From Apricaphanius iberus (lineage: Eukaryota; Chordata; Actinopteri; Cyprinodontiformes; Aphaniidae): 64,000 bases of DNA. The stretch's first letter is position 1, and every line of letters begins with the position of its first letter. Made by a program: the position numbers and the translations under genes. Shown piece after piece: positions 1-10,112 of this stretch. Under the pieces are notes generated by a model. It saw only the letters and a program-made list of their open reading frames with translations. It was not told the origin of the DNA and did not search any database. The stretch is taken from assembly GCA_028564705.1 (NCBI GenBank), contig JAPXFQ010000071.1, positions 124,001 to 188,000 of the forward strand, read 5' to 3'.

Positions 1-321
1 AACGCGCTTTAACAATGGATGATACCAACACAGCTCTGAGGGCATAAATGCTGTTTTTGAGAGTAAACACAGGTCGCACGTGTGATGTTTGAACCTTTTT
101 TTTTTTTTTATGGATAGTGACGTTACGGCTCTTAAAACTCCGATTTCGTCCGTCCACACGCAGATACTGAAACGGAGAAAACGCAAATATCCACTTTTTG
201 CCGGAGTTTTAAAAAAGATTTGTTTTTGTTGCCGAAAATCTCAGTTTACGTGTGGATGACAGGCTAAACCGTAGAAAACTATCTCTGTTTTGCGAGATAC
301 CCGTCGTGGACAGGGTGTCCG
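1..321 (-). mobile_element. Non-autonomous DNA transposon, copy A, cut by window edge
   Basis: Read on the minus strand, this stretch aligns with the first half of the element at 1305-1797. Shared blocks include CTACGGTTTAGCCTGTCATC, TTGCGTTTTCTCCGTTT, CAGTATCTGCGTGTGGA and CTGTGTTTACTCTCAAA. Its terminal end, CCCTGTCCACGACGGGTATC, lies near 321, and the other end is beyond the left edge. No coding capacity is visible. The GGCCCTGTCCACAC-type terminus would fit a hAT-like MITE, but the superfamily is inferred. Confidence 0.7.
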
Positions 322-599
322 TCTGCTTCACTCCCGCCAGCCTCTGTTTACTGCCTGAGTGCAACTCCAAGCTAACATGTAGGGGCGCATATCGCCATCT
401 ATCGTTGGGGAGTGCAACATACTCCATTTAATAATACGATTTACTGACTCGTCTCTCAAATGAGGGTTAACCCTTAGTCTGACTACTCCAAAAAGCTTGA
501 TTTAGATGTGCATGTAGATGTACAGAGTCAGCTTAACATACAGAAAATGCTAGCCAATTGGCTTGCCTTAGAAAGTGGCTAAAAGATAAATGGTTTAAA

Positions 600-1304
600 A
601 GGACTACACGTGAATGCGATAGTGGAGTTCAAAACAGATTTTCTATTTATCTATCATTTCAAATTTTTTTATTAAAAAAGAGCAATGGAGGAGGTTTTGC
701 ATTGCCTACACATATGGATCTACAAAAGCATCAAAGTATGAAACAACTGAGAGTTTGGCTGCCTAATGTCAAGAAATCAAATACCCCGACTTGGTTCCAG
801 CTAGAATGTGAGGCTAATGGAGGTGTATCTCCCTGGCTGACTTTATTTGGGGCAAAGTCTAAAATAAGAAGGTAGGATCCTATAATTGCAGCAGCTAAAT
901 CAATACGGATCAAATTATATAGAGCCGGTCGCTGGGACTTTTTGAAATATCCACTAGCTCCTTTATGGAAGAATTAAATAATTTTAATCAGTTGCTAAAT
1001 ATCATCTGTCAAGCGGACAATTCTGGGGATATGTCCAATTGTTTAGCTCCCGATCTAAATGGTTAGGACGCCCTCTCATTTGCCTTTCGGGTTGCCAGGT
1101 TGAAGTTTTGCTCTGTAAATCATTGACCAACATTAAACAATTTACTTCTAAACTCTATAAATTATTACTCGATCAACTGATTAATCCATTACTCAAAATA
1201 AAAAAAACAATGTGCTGAAGATTTGGCTTTGGACATATCCCAGGATGACTGGAAATCTTGTCTACACATCAATGCAATGTATCAGGAAATGAGAAGCAGA
1301 TTCA
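600..1304 (+). mobile_element. L1/Tx1-like LINE remnant, first piece
   Basis: Broken translation frames give stretches typical of the region after the reverse transcriptase in fish L1-like ORF2, such as GGGFALPTHMDLQKH, QLRVWLPNVKKS and DLALDISQDDWKSCL. Stops and frameshifts interrupt them, so the copy is dead. The LINE resumes after the transposon at 1305-1797. The upstream boundary is uncertain. Bases 322-599 contain nothing I can assign. Confidence 0.65.
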
Positions 1305-1797
1305 GGCCCTGTCCACACCGGGTATCTTACAAAACTGAGATATTTCTCTACGGTTTGGCCTGTCATCCACACGAGAAAACAGGGGGTTTTTTTTACACCA
1401 AAAACGAATCTTTTTAAAAACTCCGGCCCAAGTGGAGATTTGCGTTTTCTCCGTTTTCAGTATCTGCGTGTGGAAGGCCGAAAACAGAGTTTTAAGAGCC
1501 GCAACGTCACTATCCGCGACAAAAAATGCTCAAAAATCACATTTGCGACCTGTGTTTACTCTCAAAAACAGCATTTTTACAACCTGTATGACTGCTGCAT
1601 ACTGAAGTTAGAGGAAAGAAAGTTACTCTGAGCGGATAGGATTTGGGAGAACTACTGCCCCCTACAGGTTTGCCACGTCTATGAATGTGCTTAAAAACCC
1701 AATTTATCCGGTTATGTGTGGATGGAGATGGGGTTTTTTTAAGGAGCAGAGGAAAATCTTCGTTTTAAAAAAAAAACGGCTACGTGTGGACATGGCC
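1305..1797 (+). mobile_element. Non-autonomous DNA transposon, copy B, inserted in the LINE
   Basis: The element is about 490 bp and is bounded by an inverted repeat: GGCCCTGTCCACAC at 1305-1318 and GTGTGGACATGGCC at 1784-1797 (13 of 14 bases match). It is the same family as copy A at 1-321, in the opposite orientation. It separates two parts of one L1-like ORF2, so it jumped in after the LINE. No convincing target duplication is left (flanks CAGATTCA and TTATTAAG). It has no coding capacity. A hAT-like origin is an inference. Confidence 0.75.
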
Positions 1798-2335
1798 TTA
1801 TTAAGCTCCAGATAATTCATAGGCGGCACCGAACCCCCCAACAGCTCCATAAATCCCCACGGATACCTGCTGGAGAGGCAATAAACAGGGTGGATCCATC
1901 TGCCATATCCTCTGGAGTTGCCCAGCTCTTCAAGAATGGTGGGAAAACATTATGGACATAATTTTTACAGTGCTCAAAAAAGAGATTTACCATTTCTGCA
2001 AAACTTCCCGTTCTGGGTTCAACCACAGAACTTTCAGACTTCCTTCTTCTTTAAAAAAAAAAGGACAATACTTGCTCTCACAACAGCAAAACGGATATTG
2101 TTAAGACATCGGGGGAAAAAAACATCCTCCGAGGAGCGTTTAAGAACAAGAGCAAAGCTAGCATCGTGCAAAAAAAGTCACTTAGTTACTCCAGTATGAG
2201 TGTATATGGCCTGCTTTCTTCAACTGTTCCTTAATGCGTAAGCAGAATGATTATACGTCGTTGTGGTGTTTTGTGTATGTTATTTTGGTGCTTGCTCAAA
2301 AATGAATAAACTGAATTAATGAAAGAAAATGAATG
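1798..2335 (+). mobile_element. L1/Tx1-like LINE remnant, 3' piece
   Basis: One frame encodes CWRGNKQGGSICHILWSCPA followed by LQEWWENIMDI. This is the Cys-rich C-terminal segment of fish L1-type ORF2 (CWRC...HILWSCP...W). The coding part decays after about 2100. A short AT-rich tail with AATAAA near 2303 ends at about 2335. It continues the piece at 600-1304. Confidence 0.65.
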
Positions 2336-3560
2336 AAGTGCGCATCATAAAAAAAAGAGCAATGGCATCTGGATTCGCCCTTCATTTACACCAAAAATTG
2401 TAGGTTTTTTTTGTTGTCATATTTAGGAATGTTAATTTACCGCTACCCTGAAATTAATTAGATAAAAATGTTTAATTGTTTGACTGCGCTATCAAGCCAT
2501 AATAGTAATAGCTCCCCTGGAAAAACTCCAAGAGCTGCCACTGAGAAGTTCATACCTTAACATGAGATCAAAAGCTCAGTTATGTTTCAAATAGTTTTAT
2601 GAGCAGACTGTACCTATATACTGTTTTCAAATAATTTCATATGATGACATTTGCGGATTTGCTGAACACTTCACTTGCCAATGGTTGATATTTAAGTCCA
2701 TACTATCTTTACACAGCTTAGCTTCAAGATAATGCTGGGGTAGACTGCATCAAATTAGTTAGCAGATTGAATTTACCTGGGGTACTGGTACAACAGAACT
2801 CTTCAAAACGTGGTTATTCCTCGTTCCCGTTCGTTGTTAGATGGTCTAGTCCTCGCTGAAGTCCCTGATTCTCGGCGGTTTCGCTCCCGCTGAGTAACCA
2901 ATGGCAATAAGCCAAAGTTACCTGATAGCAAGGTCTGTGACAAAAACATGATGGAACATGAAAGGTCATCGTGACACATCCTTGTTGTTACATCCTGGGA
3001 ATTTGCAAGTGCGCATCATTGCTTTAGACATTTTACTTGCTTTAGTTGTCTTTCGTCGTCGTCATTTGAGTGGAAGAGAGAGAGATTGATCAGAATGGAA
3101 AGAAAATAGTGCAGAGTAATTTTGAGGTGTAAAATTTTTGCTGGCGAATTCTTGGTGTGATTCAAATTAATCATGCCTGCCAAATAAGTTTCTCAAGTAA
3201 AACGGCAAAGTTTGATGGCACCAAGAAACTGGCCAGAACTACTTTCAACAGATCACAGAGTTGGTCAATGTGTATTCACTATGCTGCTGGTAAGAATGGG
3301 ATACAACTTCATGTCTAAAGTAAGAACTGGCCCTTTATTAGGCAGACATTTAAATAAATCTCAAACTTTGCGTAGAAAGTTGCTTACTTAGCTCGTTTTA
3401 TGTGTATCTACGCAAGCTTTATAAAGTACATCCCTGGGCTTTTACAGTAGAATGCAGAAAGGCCCAACTAGTTACATACAAAATCTGGTTTAATATAAGT
3501 CGCAAAATCCTTTTAATCGGGTTAAAACCGCAGCAACACTGCTCGTTTATTGGTTTACTG
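2336..3560. other. AT-rich stretch without recognised genes
   Basis: No open frame with family resemblance, RNA gene or clear repeat was seen. The stretch lies downstream (minus strand) of the module at 3576-3820, so it would be intron 1 of a gene whose body is off the left edge. Confidence 0.5.
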
Positions 3561-3575
3561 GCAATTGTTGCCCGT

Positions 3576-3820
3576 CCCAGTATGGCGGACGCGTTAACAC
3601 CTCTTAGCAACTAGCAGTCATAGCAGGAGCTAGCAAGTACTTAAATTGTCAAACGACGACACTCTTACCCGATAGCCTCGTTTTTATTCGTTAGAGGAAG
3701 AGCTGCTAACAGCAGAGCGTCCAATAAATGCCTGATGATCTCCTTGTTGAGCTTTTTTGGTGCTTTTTTTCCTAGCAGGAAAATGGCTTCTTCTACCGAG
3801 AGTTAGCTTCTGAGTTAGCT
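3576..3820 (-). promoter_or_regulatory. Zinc-finger gene control module P1 (orphan)
   Basis: On the minus strand this holds the paired box AGCTAACTCAGAAGCTAAC (3801-3820) and, 212 bp downstream, a slightly diverged YY1-type box TCCGCCATACTGGG (3576-3589). Both blocks and their spacing recur in six other modules here, each upstream of a zinc-finger exon. No zinc-finger body lies between this module and the left edge. At the spacing of its sisters (2.4-5 kb) the body should sit at or beyond the edge. Promoter function is inferred from conservation and position. Confidence 0.6.
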
Positions 3821-3849
3821 CTAGTGGTTTGCCGAGGCCTTGCCGCGTA

Positions 3850-5990
3850 ATGCGCATGCTTCATTTAGAGGAGGAGCCGAAAACGTTACCTTTTTTTTCT
3901 TTACCTTTATTGAAATTTTAAAAGTTACAACACAAAGGCATTGCAATTTATCACAAAATAGTAACTGGAAAAGATAAGAAGCAGAGAAAACCGCAATACA
4001 AATGTAGGGAAGAACAACATTTTATAAACGAAATAAAAGGAAAAATGAAAGAAGAAAGATGGCATTAAGTGAAATAAACCATTAAATAATTGAACAATTT
4101 TATGGCAAATTTACTTTTTATTTTTCAAGTGACCTAAGGAATAAATTATATATTTTTTTAAACTCGACTCAACTAAAAACTAACTTGAATAAATAATTTT
4201 CCTAAAATTAAAAACAAGGAATGGAAGGTGTTTATCTTTATCAATGAATCTGAAATTGAATGCTGAAAACGAGGATGTATCAAGAACAGCTGCATGGCTG
4301 TACAATGTGATTGCTTCAGGAAGTGGTTCAGATTTTGCTGCAAAGTTTCACAGAAACATAAACCACTCAGGCTCCAGTCAAAATGTGCGCTTGTGTAGGA
4401 GAGTTGCAGTCAGGTTGGAGTTTGGACAGAGTTTTGATAGTTTGGAAAAGAGAGTTTAGTTAGTGTTAATATAGTTGGGAGATAGTTTTGAGAGTACAGA
4501 GACAGATGGTTTGAAGATTTAGGAAAGTGAGACGAGACATAAGTAAGGATTGAGCCAGCTAGGAAGAGGAGGGTTTCCCCTATGTGGGAACATTTTGACT
4601 TGATCAATCTTAATAAGGTCAAATCTAACATTAGGTCAAACACGTTAGATTTGCTTATCAAGAACTTTATTTATTACTGTTTATTTTATTGAAAGCTGAA
4701 GTGTTGTGTTCCAATTGGGTTACGATACAAACACCTCATTCATCCTGAGGATTACCGTGCTTTGCCATGCTTTGCATGAGAATAAGGACCCAAATATTAG
4801 CAGGCTGCAAAGCCCCCTGGAATATTGGGAAAAGCAAATGTTACTGTAGCCTAATTTGTATAGAGCACATAGCCATCTTATTTGTTTTGTGAAAAGGTGT
4901 TTTAAAAAGGCTGGTGAGATGGTGTCAAAATCGCTTAACATCTAAAACTGTTCAGAAACTGCAATTTCTGGATAAAAAAAGGATAAAGTCTCCCTTGTTC
5001 TGAACACCATTGACTAAGTTACAAAACCACATTCAGTGCCCTCTTAAGCACTTCCACTTTCCTCCACCTGCTTAAACTCATTTCTTTTACCTAAAGTGAC
5101 AGAAAAATGTTATTAAACCGCCTGTCATAACATCATACTACCATTTTGGGATAATTTACAGACAAAATACATTCAAAAATAATTTTATTATACACATTTG
5201 TAATGTTTTCTGTAGAGAAATTATTTTTGCGGAGCCCATTGTCATTCCCAAGAGCCATTGCATACTTAGAAATGTAACGCATCACACATTATGTGGCTAA
5301 GAGCTACAGCTGCCTGTAATTGTGCACCTGGCCAGTAGGGGGTTTTGTGTTCAAATGAAGCTCCATGAGATTAACCCTTCTTTGAACCAACTGGCTTGTA
5401 TTTTTTTAACTTGTTTTTGGAGTAGGAGCTTTGCCAATTACATAATAAAGGGCAGATAACACCGTCAATATCTAAGAATTACCAGAAGGACAATTTCCAT
5501 TTTGTTTTCATTCAATTTTAAACTATTTAAGGATATATAGACTTTTTAACATTTCGCAAAGCAATAAAAACTGAAATACATAAATCCTTTCTAATAGTGG
5601 CAAAAATATTGCAATTTACCTGCAAAAACAATGACATGAACATTTATACAGTGACAAAAACTGAACCCAGAAGCAGTATTTACGTTGCAAACAAGGCTGG
5701 TCCCAAAATTAAGCCTGGAGGGACCCCGCAAATGAAAATCAGCTATTTTTGAGCTGAATGGGCTCATATCCATGGGTCTCGATGATAGATGGATGGCTTC
5801 ATTTTTTTAACTAGTGTGGTTTTTAAAATATATGTATTATTATTGGCTAATTTTCAGTACATTTTGATTTAACATCACTTTTGTAAGTTAGAAATTATTT
5901 TCGCGAAAACTGTGGGTTTTTCCTTCATCAGCAGAGGGGTACAAAGAACTTTGTCCATGTGTGAACACGTAAAACAAACAAATTTTAACA
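3850..5990. other. Intergenic, 3' flank of gene A
   Basis: AT-rich DNA between the 3' end of gene A and module P1. It contains the CTCF-like core at 5332-5346. I see no gene, RNA or clearly bounded element. Confidence 0.5.
5332..5346 (+). promoter_or_regulatory. CTCF-like core
   Basis: CCAGTAGGGGGTTTT matches the CTCF core CCASYAGRKGGC through most of its length and then diverges. It lies about 650 bp beyond the 3' end of gene A. Binding is not shown. Confidence 0.3.
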
Positions 5991-5995
5991 AACCT

Positions 5996-7444
5996 CTATG
6001 GATTATTTTTGCACACATGTGCAGTCAGTTTATATCTGGCGGTGAATGATCTACCACACACTTCACAGGAGTACGGCTTTTCACCTGTGTGAGTTCGGAT
6101 GTGAATCGTCAAACTGTACGGCTTGGAGAACTTCTTTCCACAGGTCTCGCATGAGAACGGCTTCTCTCCTGTGTGGGTCCTCAGGTGACGGTTGAGTTGA
6201 CTGTTGTCAGTAAAAGACGTACCACACACATGACAGGAAAACGGCTTCTCACCCGTGTGACATCTCTCGTGTCTAAACATCGTGCTCTTATCGCTAAAAT
6301 ATTTGCCACACGCTTTGCAGGAGAACGGCTTTTCGCCTGTGTGAGACCTCCTGTGGCGGGCCAAGTTGGTCCTGTTTGCGAACGCTTTCCCACACAGTTC
6401 ACACGGAAACGGCTTCTCATTAATGTGGACTCTGGCGTGTGTTTTCAGGCTGCCTTTGCTTGGGTAGCTCTTACCGCACGATCCACACGAAAACGGCTTC
6501 TCGCCTGTGTGGAGTCTGGCGTGACGGACCAGATCTCGGCTGCTTCTGAAAGATCTATCGCACGATCCACACTGGAACGGCTTCTCTACCAGATGAACTT
6601 TGAGGTGGGTGCTTAAGCTACCCCCGTCGGCGAAGCCTTTCCCACAGGTCGGACACGAGAACGGCCTCTCGCCCGTGTGGGTTCTCAAGTGACGGACCAA
6701 TCCGCTGCTGTAGCTGAACGACTTACTGCAGACTTGACAGGTGTACGGCTTCTCCCCGGTGTGGGTTCTCGTATGAAAATTCAAGGTAGTTATCCTGGTG
6801 AAACGTTTTCCACAGGTCCCACACTGGAACGCCCTCTCACCCGTGTGAATGGTCATGTGATCAGCCAAGTATCGGCGCCGATTGAAGCGTTTGCCGCATA
6901 TTTTACAAGAAGGCACATCACTCTGGAGCCCTTTCTGTTTAAAACCTTCAACATCGTCAATCTGATTCAGGTTTTTCTCACGTCCCTTCTCGGTGTTCGG
7001 CTCTTCGTCTTCGTCTGATGTTGGAGATGAAGAGCTTCGTTCCTGAACTTGGTTCTCCGCTTCGGGGGAGTTTGAAAGGTGGATCTGATCTTGGTTTGGG
7101 TCTGATTCACTTCGGTCTTTCTCCTGATAAATAGGAGTCAGTGTGAAAGCCTCCTGCTTCACCACAAGTTGATCTTCATCCTGGTTACTGTAGGGTTCCT
7201 CCTTATCTTCTTTAATCTGTACAGGTTCTAGCTCTTCTGCCTCCTCTTTGATCTGTGTAGCTTCTGGTTCCTCCATCACCTGCTGTTGTTCAGGTTTACC
7301 GGGGCGTATTTCATCGTACACAGCAGCCACCATCACATTCTCAGCCTCCTGCTTCACTTCAGATTCCTCACGATGAACGATGCTGAGCTCAACCTGTTCA
7401 TCTTTGATCGGTTGATGTTCTGGTTCCCAGTCTTCCTCTTTCAT
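5996..7444 (-). CDS. C2H2 zinc-finger protein A (482 aa)
   Basis: Predicted nuclear, DNA-binding regulator. Residues 1-178 are acidic and contain five SUMO-acceptor-like motifs (IKDE, VKQE, IKEE, IKED, VKQE). Residues 179-482 hold ten complete C2H2 fingers joined mainly by TGEKP linkers, plus an eleventh that ends with CEVC...HVC, a single His then Cys, before the tail KNNP. No KRAB, SCAN or BTB domain is visible. The start at 7444 (MKEEDWEPEHQ) is the first usable ATG in this frame. The exon itself begins earlier, at the acceptor ending at 7558, and an upstream ATG at 7542 opens a short out-of-frame peptide resembling the N-terminus of gene B. Module P2, 2.4 kb upstream, is the likely promoter. 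The individual gene name cannot be assigned, since fish zinc-finger paralogues are lineage-specific. Confidence 0.88.
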   Translation of the reverse strand: MKEEDWEPEHQPIKDEQVELSIVHREESEVKQEAENVMVAAVYDEIRPGKPEQQQVMEEPEATQIKEEAEELEPVQIKEDKEEPYSNQDEDQLVVKQEAFTLTPIYQEKDRSESDPNQDQIHLSNSPEAENQVQERSSSSPTSDEDEEPNTEKGREKNLNQIDDVEGFKQKGLQSDVPSCKICGKRFNRRRYLADHMTIHTGERAFQCGTCGKRFTRITTLNFHTRTHTGEKPYTCQVCSKSFSYSSGLVRHLRTHTGERPFSCPTCGKGFADGGSLSTHLKVHLVEKPFQCGSCDRSFRSSRDLVRHARLHTGEKPFSCGSCGKSYPSKGSLKTHARVHINEKPFPCELCGKAFANRTNLARHRRSHTGEKPFSCKACGKYFSDKSTMFRHERCHTGEKPFSCHVCGTSFTDNSQLNRHLRTHTGEKPFSCETCGKKFSKPYSLTIHIRTHTGEKPYSCEVCGRSFTARYKLTAHVCKNNP

Positions 7445-7470
7445 CTCTGGATCCTTTATTAGTTCTGGTC

Positions 7471-7542
7471 TTAAACGAAGTTGCCTTTTGGTTGAAAGAG
7501 GAAGGGATCGGCAACAGCAACCTCCAAAGTGTCAACAGACAT
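7471..7542 (-). other. Upstream ORF with displaced leader of gene A
   Basis: Directly after a good acceptor (TTCTGCATTCAG, exon from 7557), ATG at 7542 encodes MSVDTLEVAVADPFLF and stops after 23 codons. It matches the N-terminus of gene B (MSVITWEVVGENFLI) and of pseudogene C (MSAFTWEVVADRFLI). It is out of frame with the main protein, which begins 98 bases later. It is either a lost N-terminus caused by an indel or an uORF. Confidence 0.7.
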
Positions 7543-8009
7543 GATGATGTTGGAGACCTGAATGCAGAACAAAAGGAAATCTTTAATATGAAAGATTTTG
7601 AAAAAAAATGCATTCTTAAATTTTTTTTGTTTTTGTTTTTTCTTAGTGACAAAAAGTATTCTAGAATTGCGCTGGACTGAGTGGTTGGATGTTGGAGTCT
7701 TAGCTACATATACAGTTTTGCTTCTTCAGATGTTGGTTTTCCTCTGTTTTCTCAAGCTAAGATGGCATTTTTTACGCTGTTTATTCTTTCTAGTTCTTGG
7801 TCCTGTGAAGTTGGAAGAGATTTTGCTGTTGGATTTCTTTTACTTTCTGATGCGGGACTGTGGCGACAAGATGTTTTAATACTGAGAGCGGCTGAATAAC
7901 ATCGCAAAAGCTTAAATAATTTCTCGACTGAAGCCACAAATCCCAGATGAGCTGGAGTTGAAAAAAGGGCAGTGTGGTTGCAGAGCAGAAGCAGAGAGGA
8001 GAGTGAGGA

Positions 8010-8165
8010 GGAGGAAGTTCAACCCATTTTTTCCATTTATCATAATCGGCAATATGAGATCACTGGATAAAAGGATGGGTGAACTCCAAGCCCTTACAAA
8101 GACTCAGGAAGTGTATCGTGAATACAGTACAATGTGTTTTACTGAGAAATGGATGCAGTGTAGTA
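8010..8165 (+). mobile_element. LINE endonuclease fragment
   Basis: The translation IIIGNMRSLDKRMGELQALT followed by REYSTMCFTEKWM matches the start of the apurinic-like endonuclease domain of fish CR1/L2-type LINEs (GNVRSL..K.DEL...CFTE.WL). The frame drifts away after CFTEKWM. Only this fragment remains, inside intron 1 of gene A and antisense to it. Confidence 0.6.
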
Positions 8166-9029
8166 CTATAGTTTTTTTTGGGCAAGCATTTATGATCGAC
8201 CTTCAGCCGTTGGCGACAGTGCATGTGATGTCTAAGCTATCAGCCAACCGAATGCATTTCTGGCAATATTTGATGATTTTATATCATGCCTCGCTCTATA
8301 CTATACTTCCCACATTTCAACACATTAGCAGCTTCTCTACAAGAAAAAAAGATGGAATGGCAAAGTGCTACAAATTAAATAAATAAATAAAACCTTGTGA
8401 TATATGTCTACATTATTAAATAATAGAAAATATAATGTGACGAACTGTGAAAAAAACTCAATTTGTATAAAAGTTTAAGCTCATTATTACAAATAATGTT
8501 TACTTTTCCTTTAAAAAAGCATTTATTATGAAACATTATTTAATTGTAAAAAAAAAGGATTCTATGATAGATTTAATTTTTCTGTCATTTTTATTTAATT
8601 CAATTAGTTTTCATTCAAGAATTTTCTTTCAACCTAACAACTTTTTTTTGGTTGCTAGCTCTGTTATCTGGCTATGGTTACGTATGTAGTGTGAAATGTA
8701 AACGGAAAAATAAGGATTCCCATAAAGCAGTATCTCTGGTTGTATGATGTGTATGATGTCATTGACAGTTTGAAATACTCCTTAAAGCAAATAAGTGACT
8801 CTAAAAAATCTAACACCCAGCAATTTGCTAACGAAGCTACTGTGTAGCTATATTTAGGAAGGGTTTAGACTCATCTACCGACTGTTTTTCAGAAAAAATG
8901 CAAAAAAAATAGTATTTCCTCCCTTCTTTGGCAAGACGCTCCTCAAAATGCACCATGTTTTTTGACAATTCTGTCGAAACCGGCGGTGATGACAAATTTA
9001 AAACAGGTAGCGTCACGCCAGAAATGATA

Positions 9030-9170
9030 GCTTGTTGTTGAGCCGACCAATCACAGACATACACTCTCCATTGACGGATTGGGCTCTACTCCTTCCATCC
9101 TTGCGTTGACGGATAATGGCGCTGTTTCAAGCCGTCTCCGTCAAAACGGAGAACAATAAACTAGGCTTCT
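9030..9170 (+). repeat. Dispersed repeat, shared with 39450-39590
   Basis: ACCAATCACAGACATAC, CTTGCGTTGACGGATAATGG, CCGTCTCC and AATAAACTAGGC occur in the same order and orientation at 39450-39590 (there ACCAATCACAGACATAC, CTTGCGTCGACGGAAAATGG, TATAAACTAGGC). There is no coding capacity and I did not find the ends. It is probably a MITE. Confidence 0.55.
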
Positions 9171-9863
9171 GTGGTCATTTCTGCAGGAGACAAGATTTAG
9201 TGAAGCTAGGATTTAATTTGCGGTGTCCCCAAGGGGTCATTTTATATAAATGATCCAATAAAATGTCAATGTTTTGTCACTTTTCTAGTCTGCTGAGGAC
9301 ACAAATGTAGTTCTTACTACAATATTAATATTAATGCTAGAACTGTGCTGGAGTATATGACACAAGAAATGCCAATGTGGAAGTCGGGTTTGAGAGAAAC
9401 AAATTCTCACTCACTCTGGCAAAAAAATTTAATTAGTGGTATTAATCAATACACAAATATTTAAACATATCCGGTAAAAATAGGAATAATATTAAAGTAG
9501 CTGAAAACAGCAAAAACAAATTTCTAAAGATCATAATTTGGGATAAATTAAATTAGAAATCTTGGACGTACATAATGTAAAAACTACAGAACCCATTAAA
9601 AAACATATTAGTTTTAAATTAGAGCAGCCAGACATTTATTAGCTACACAATTTACACAGATGTTTTTTTGTTCCAGGAGTTTCTAATTATGTACTCTAAT
9701 TCACCTCCTGCTGGTAGACATATATTGTCATAAAACCCTCCTCCCTTTTAGTAGAGTGTAAACTGAAGATGTGTCCAACCAGTACGACATAGTTTAGCTA
9801 AATATGAGCCCTAATTCCGCTGCACTTTCACGCTATTTAATGGTTTACTGATCGCCGTTTCCC

Positions 9864-10112
9864 CTCCCAATATGGCGGACGCGCTGACGTGTTTTAGCAA
9901 CCGGCAGTCAAAGCTGCACCTAGAAAGCATCAGTTGTCACAATTCGTGCAAAGACGGTTATCTAACAAGATAGTTTTGAGTTTTGTTCCTCACAGGAAGA
10001 GCTGCTACCATCACAAAGTCCATTTTTTAAATATCCGTGGGAAGTTAGTTCAATATTTTTCTCTTACCGGAGACTGGCTGCTTCTCCTCCGACAGTTAGC
10101 TTCTCAGTTAGC
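9864..10112 (-). promoter_or_regulatory. Control module P2 of gene A
   Basis: On the minus strand this holds the paired box GCTAACTGAGAAGCTAAC (10094-10112), then a candidate exon-1 donor CTCCG|GTAAGA (GT at 10067-10066). It is followed by a CRE-like CACGTCAGCG and the YY1-type box TCCGCCATATTGGGAGGGG (9864-9882). Paired box to YY1 box is 214 bp, as in the sister modules. No CTCF-like core was found at the expected upstream position. It lies 2.4 kb upstream of the gene A coding exon. Confidence 0.65.

Larger units (their letters stand above)
7560..9850. other. Presumed intron 1 of gene A
   Basis: This lies between the acceptor of gene A and module P2, both on the minus strand. It contains a LINE endonuclease fragment (8010-8165) and a dispersed repeat (9030-9170). 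The remainder is AT-rich with nothing recognised. Confidence 0.5.

Noticed and set aside
6173..7018. Plus-strand open frames opposite gene A
   Set aside because: Antisense shadows of finger repeats with no independent signals.
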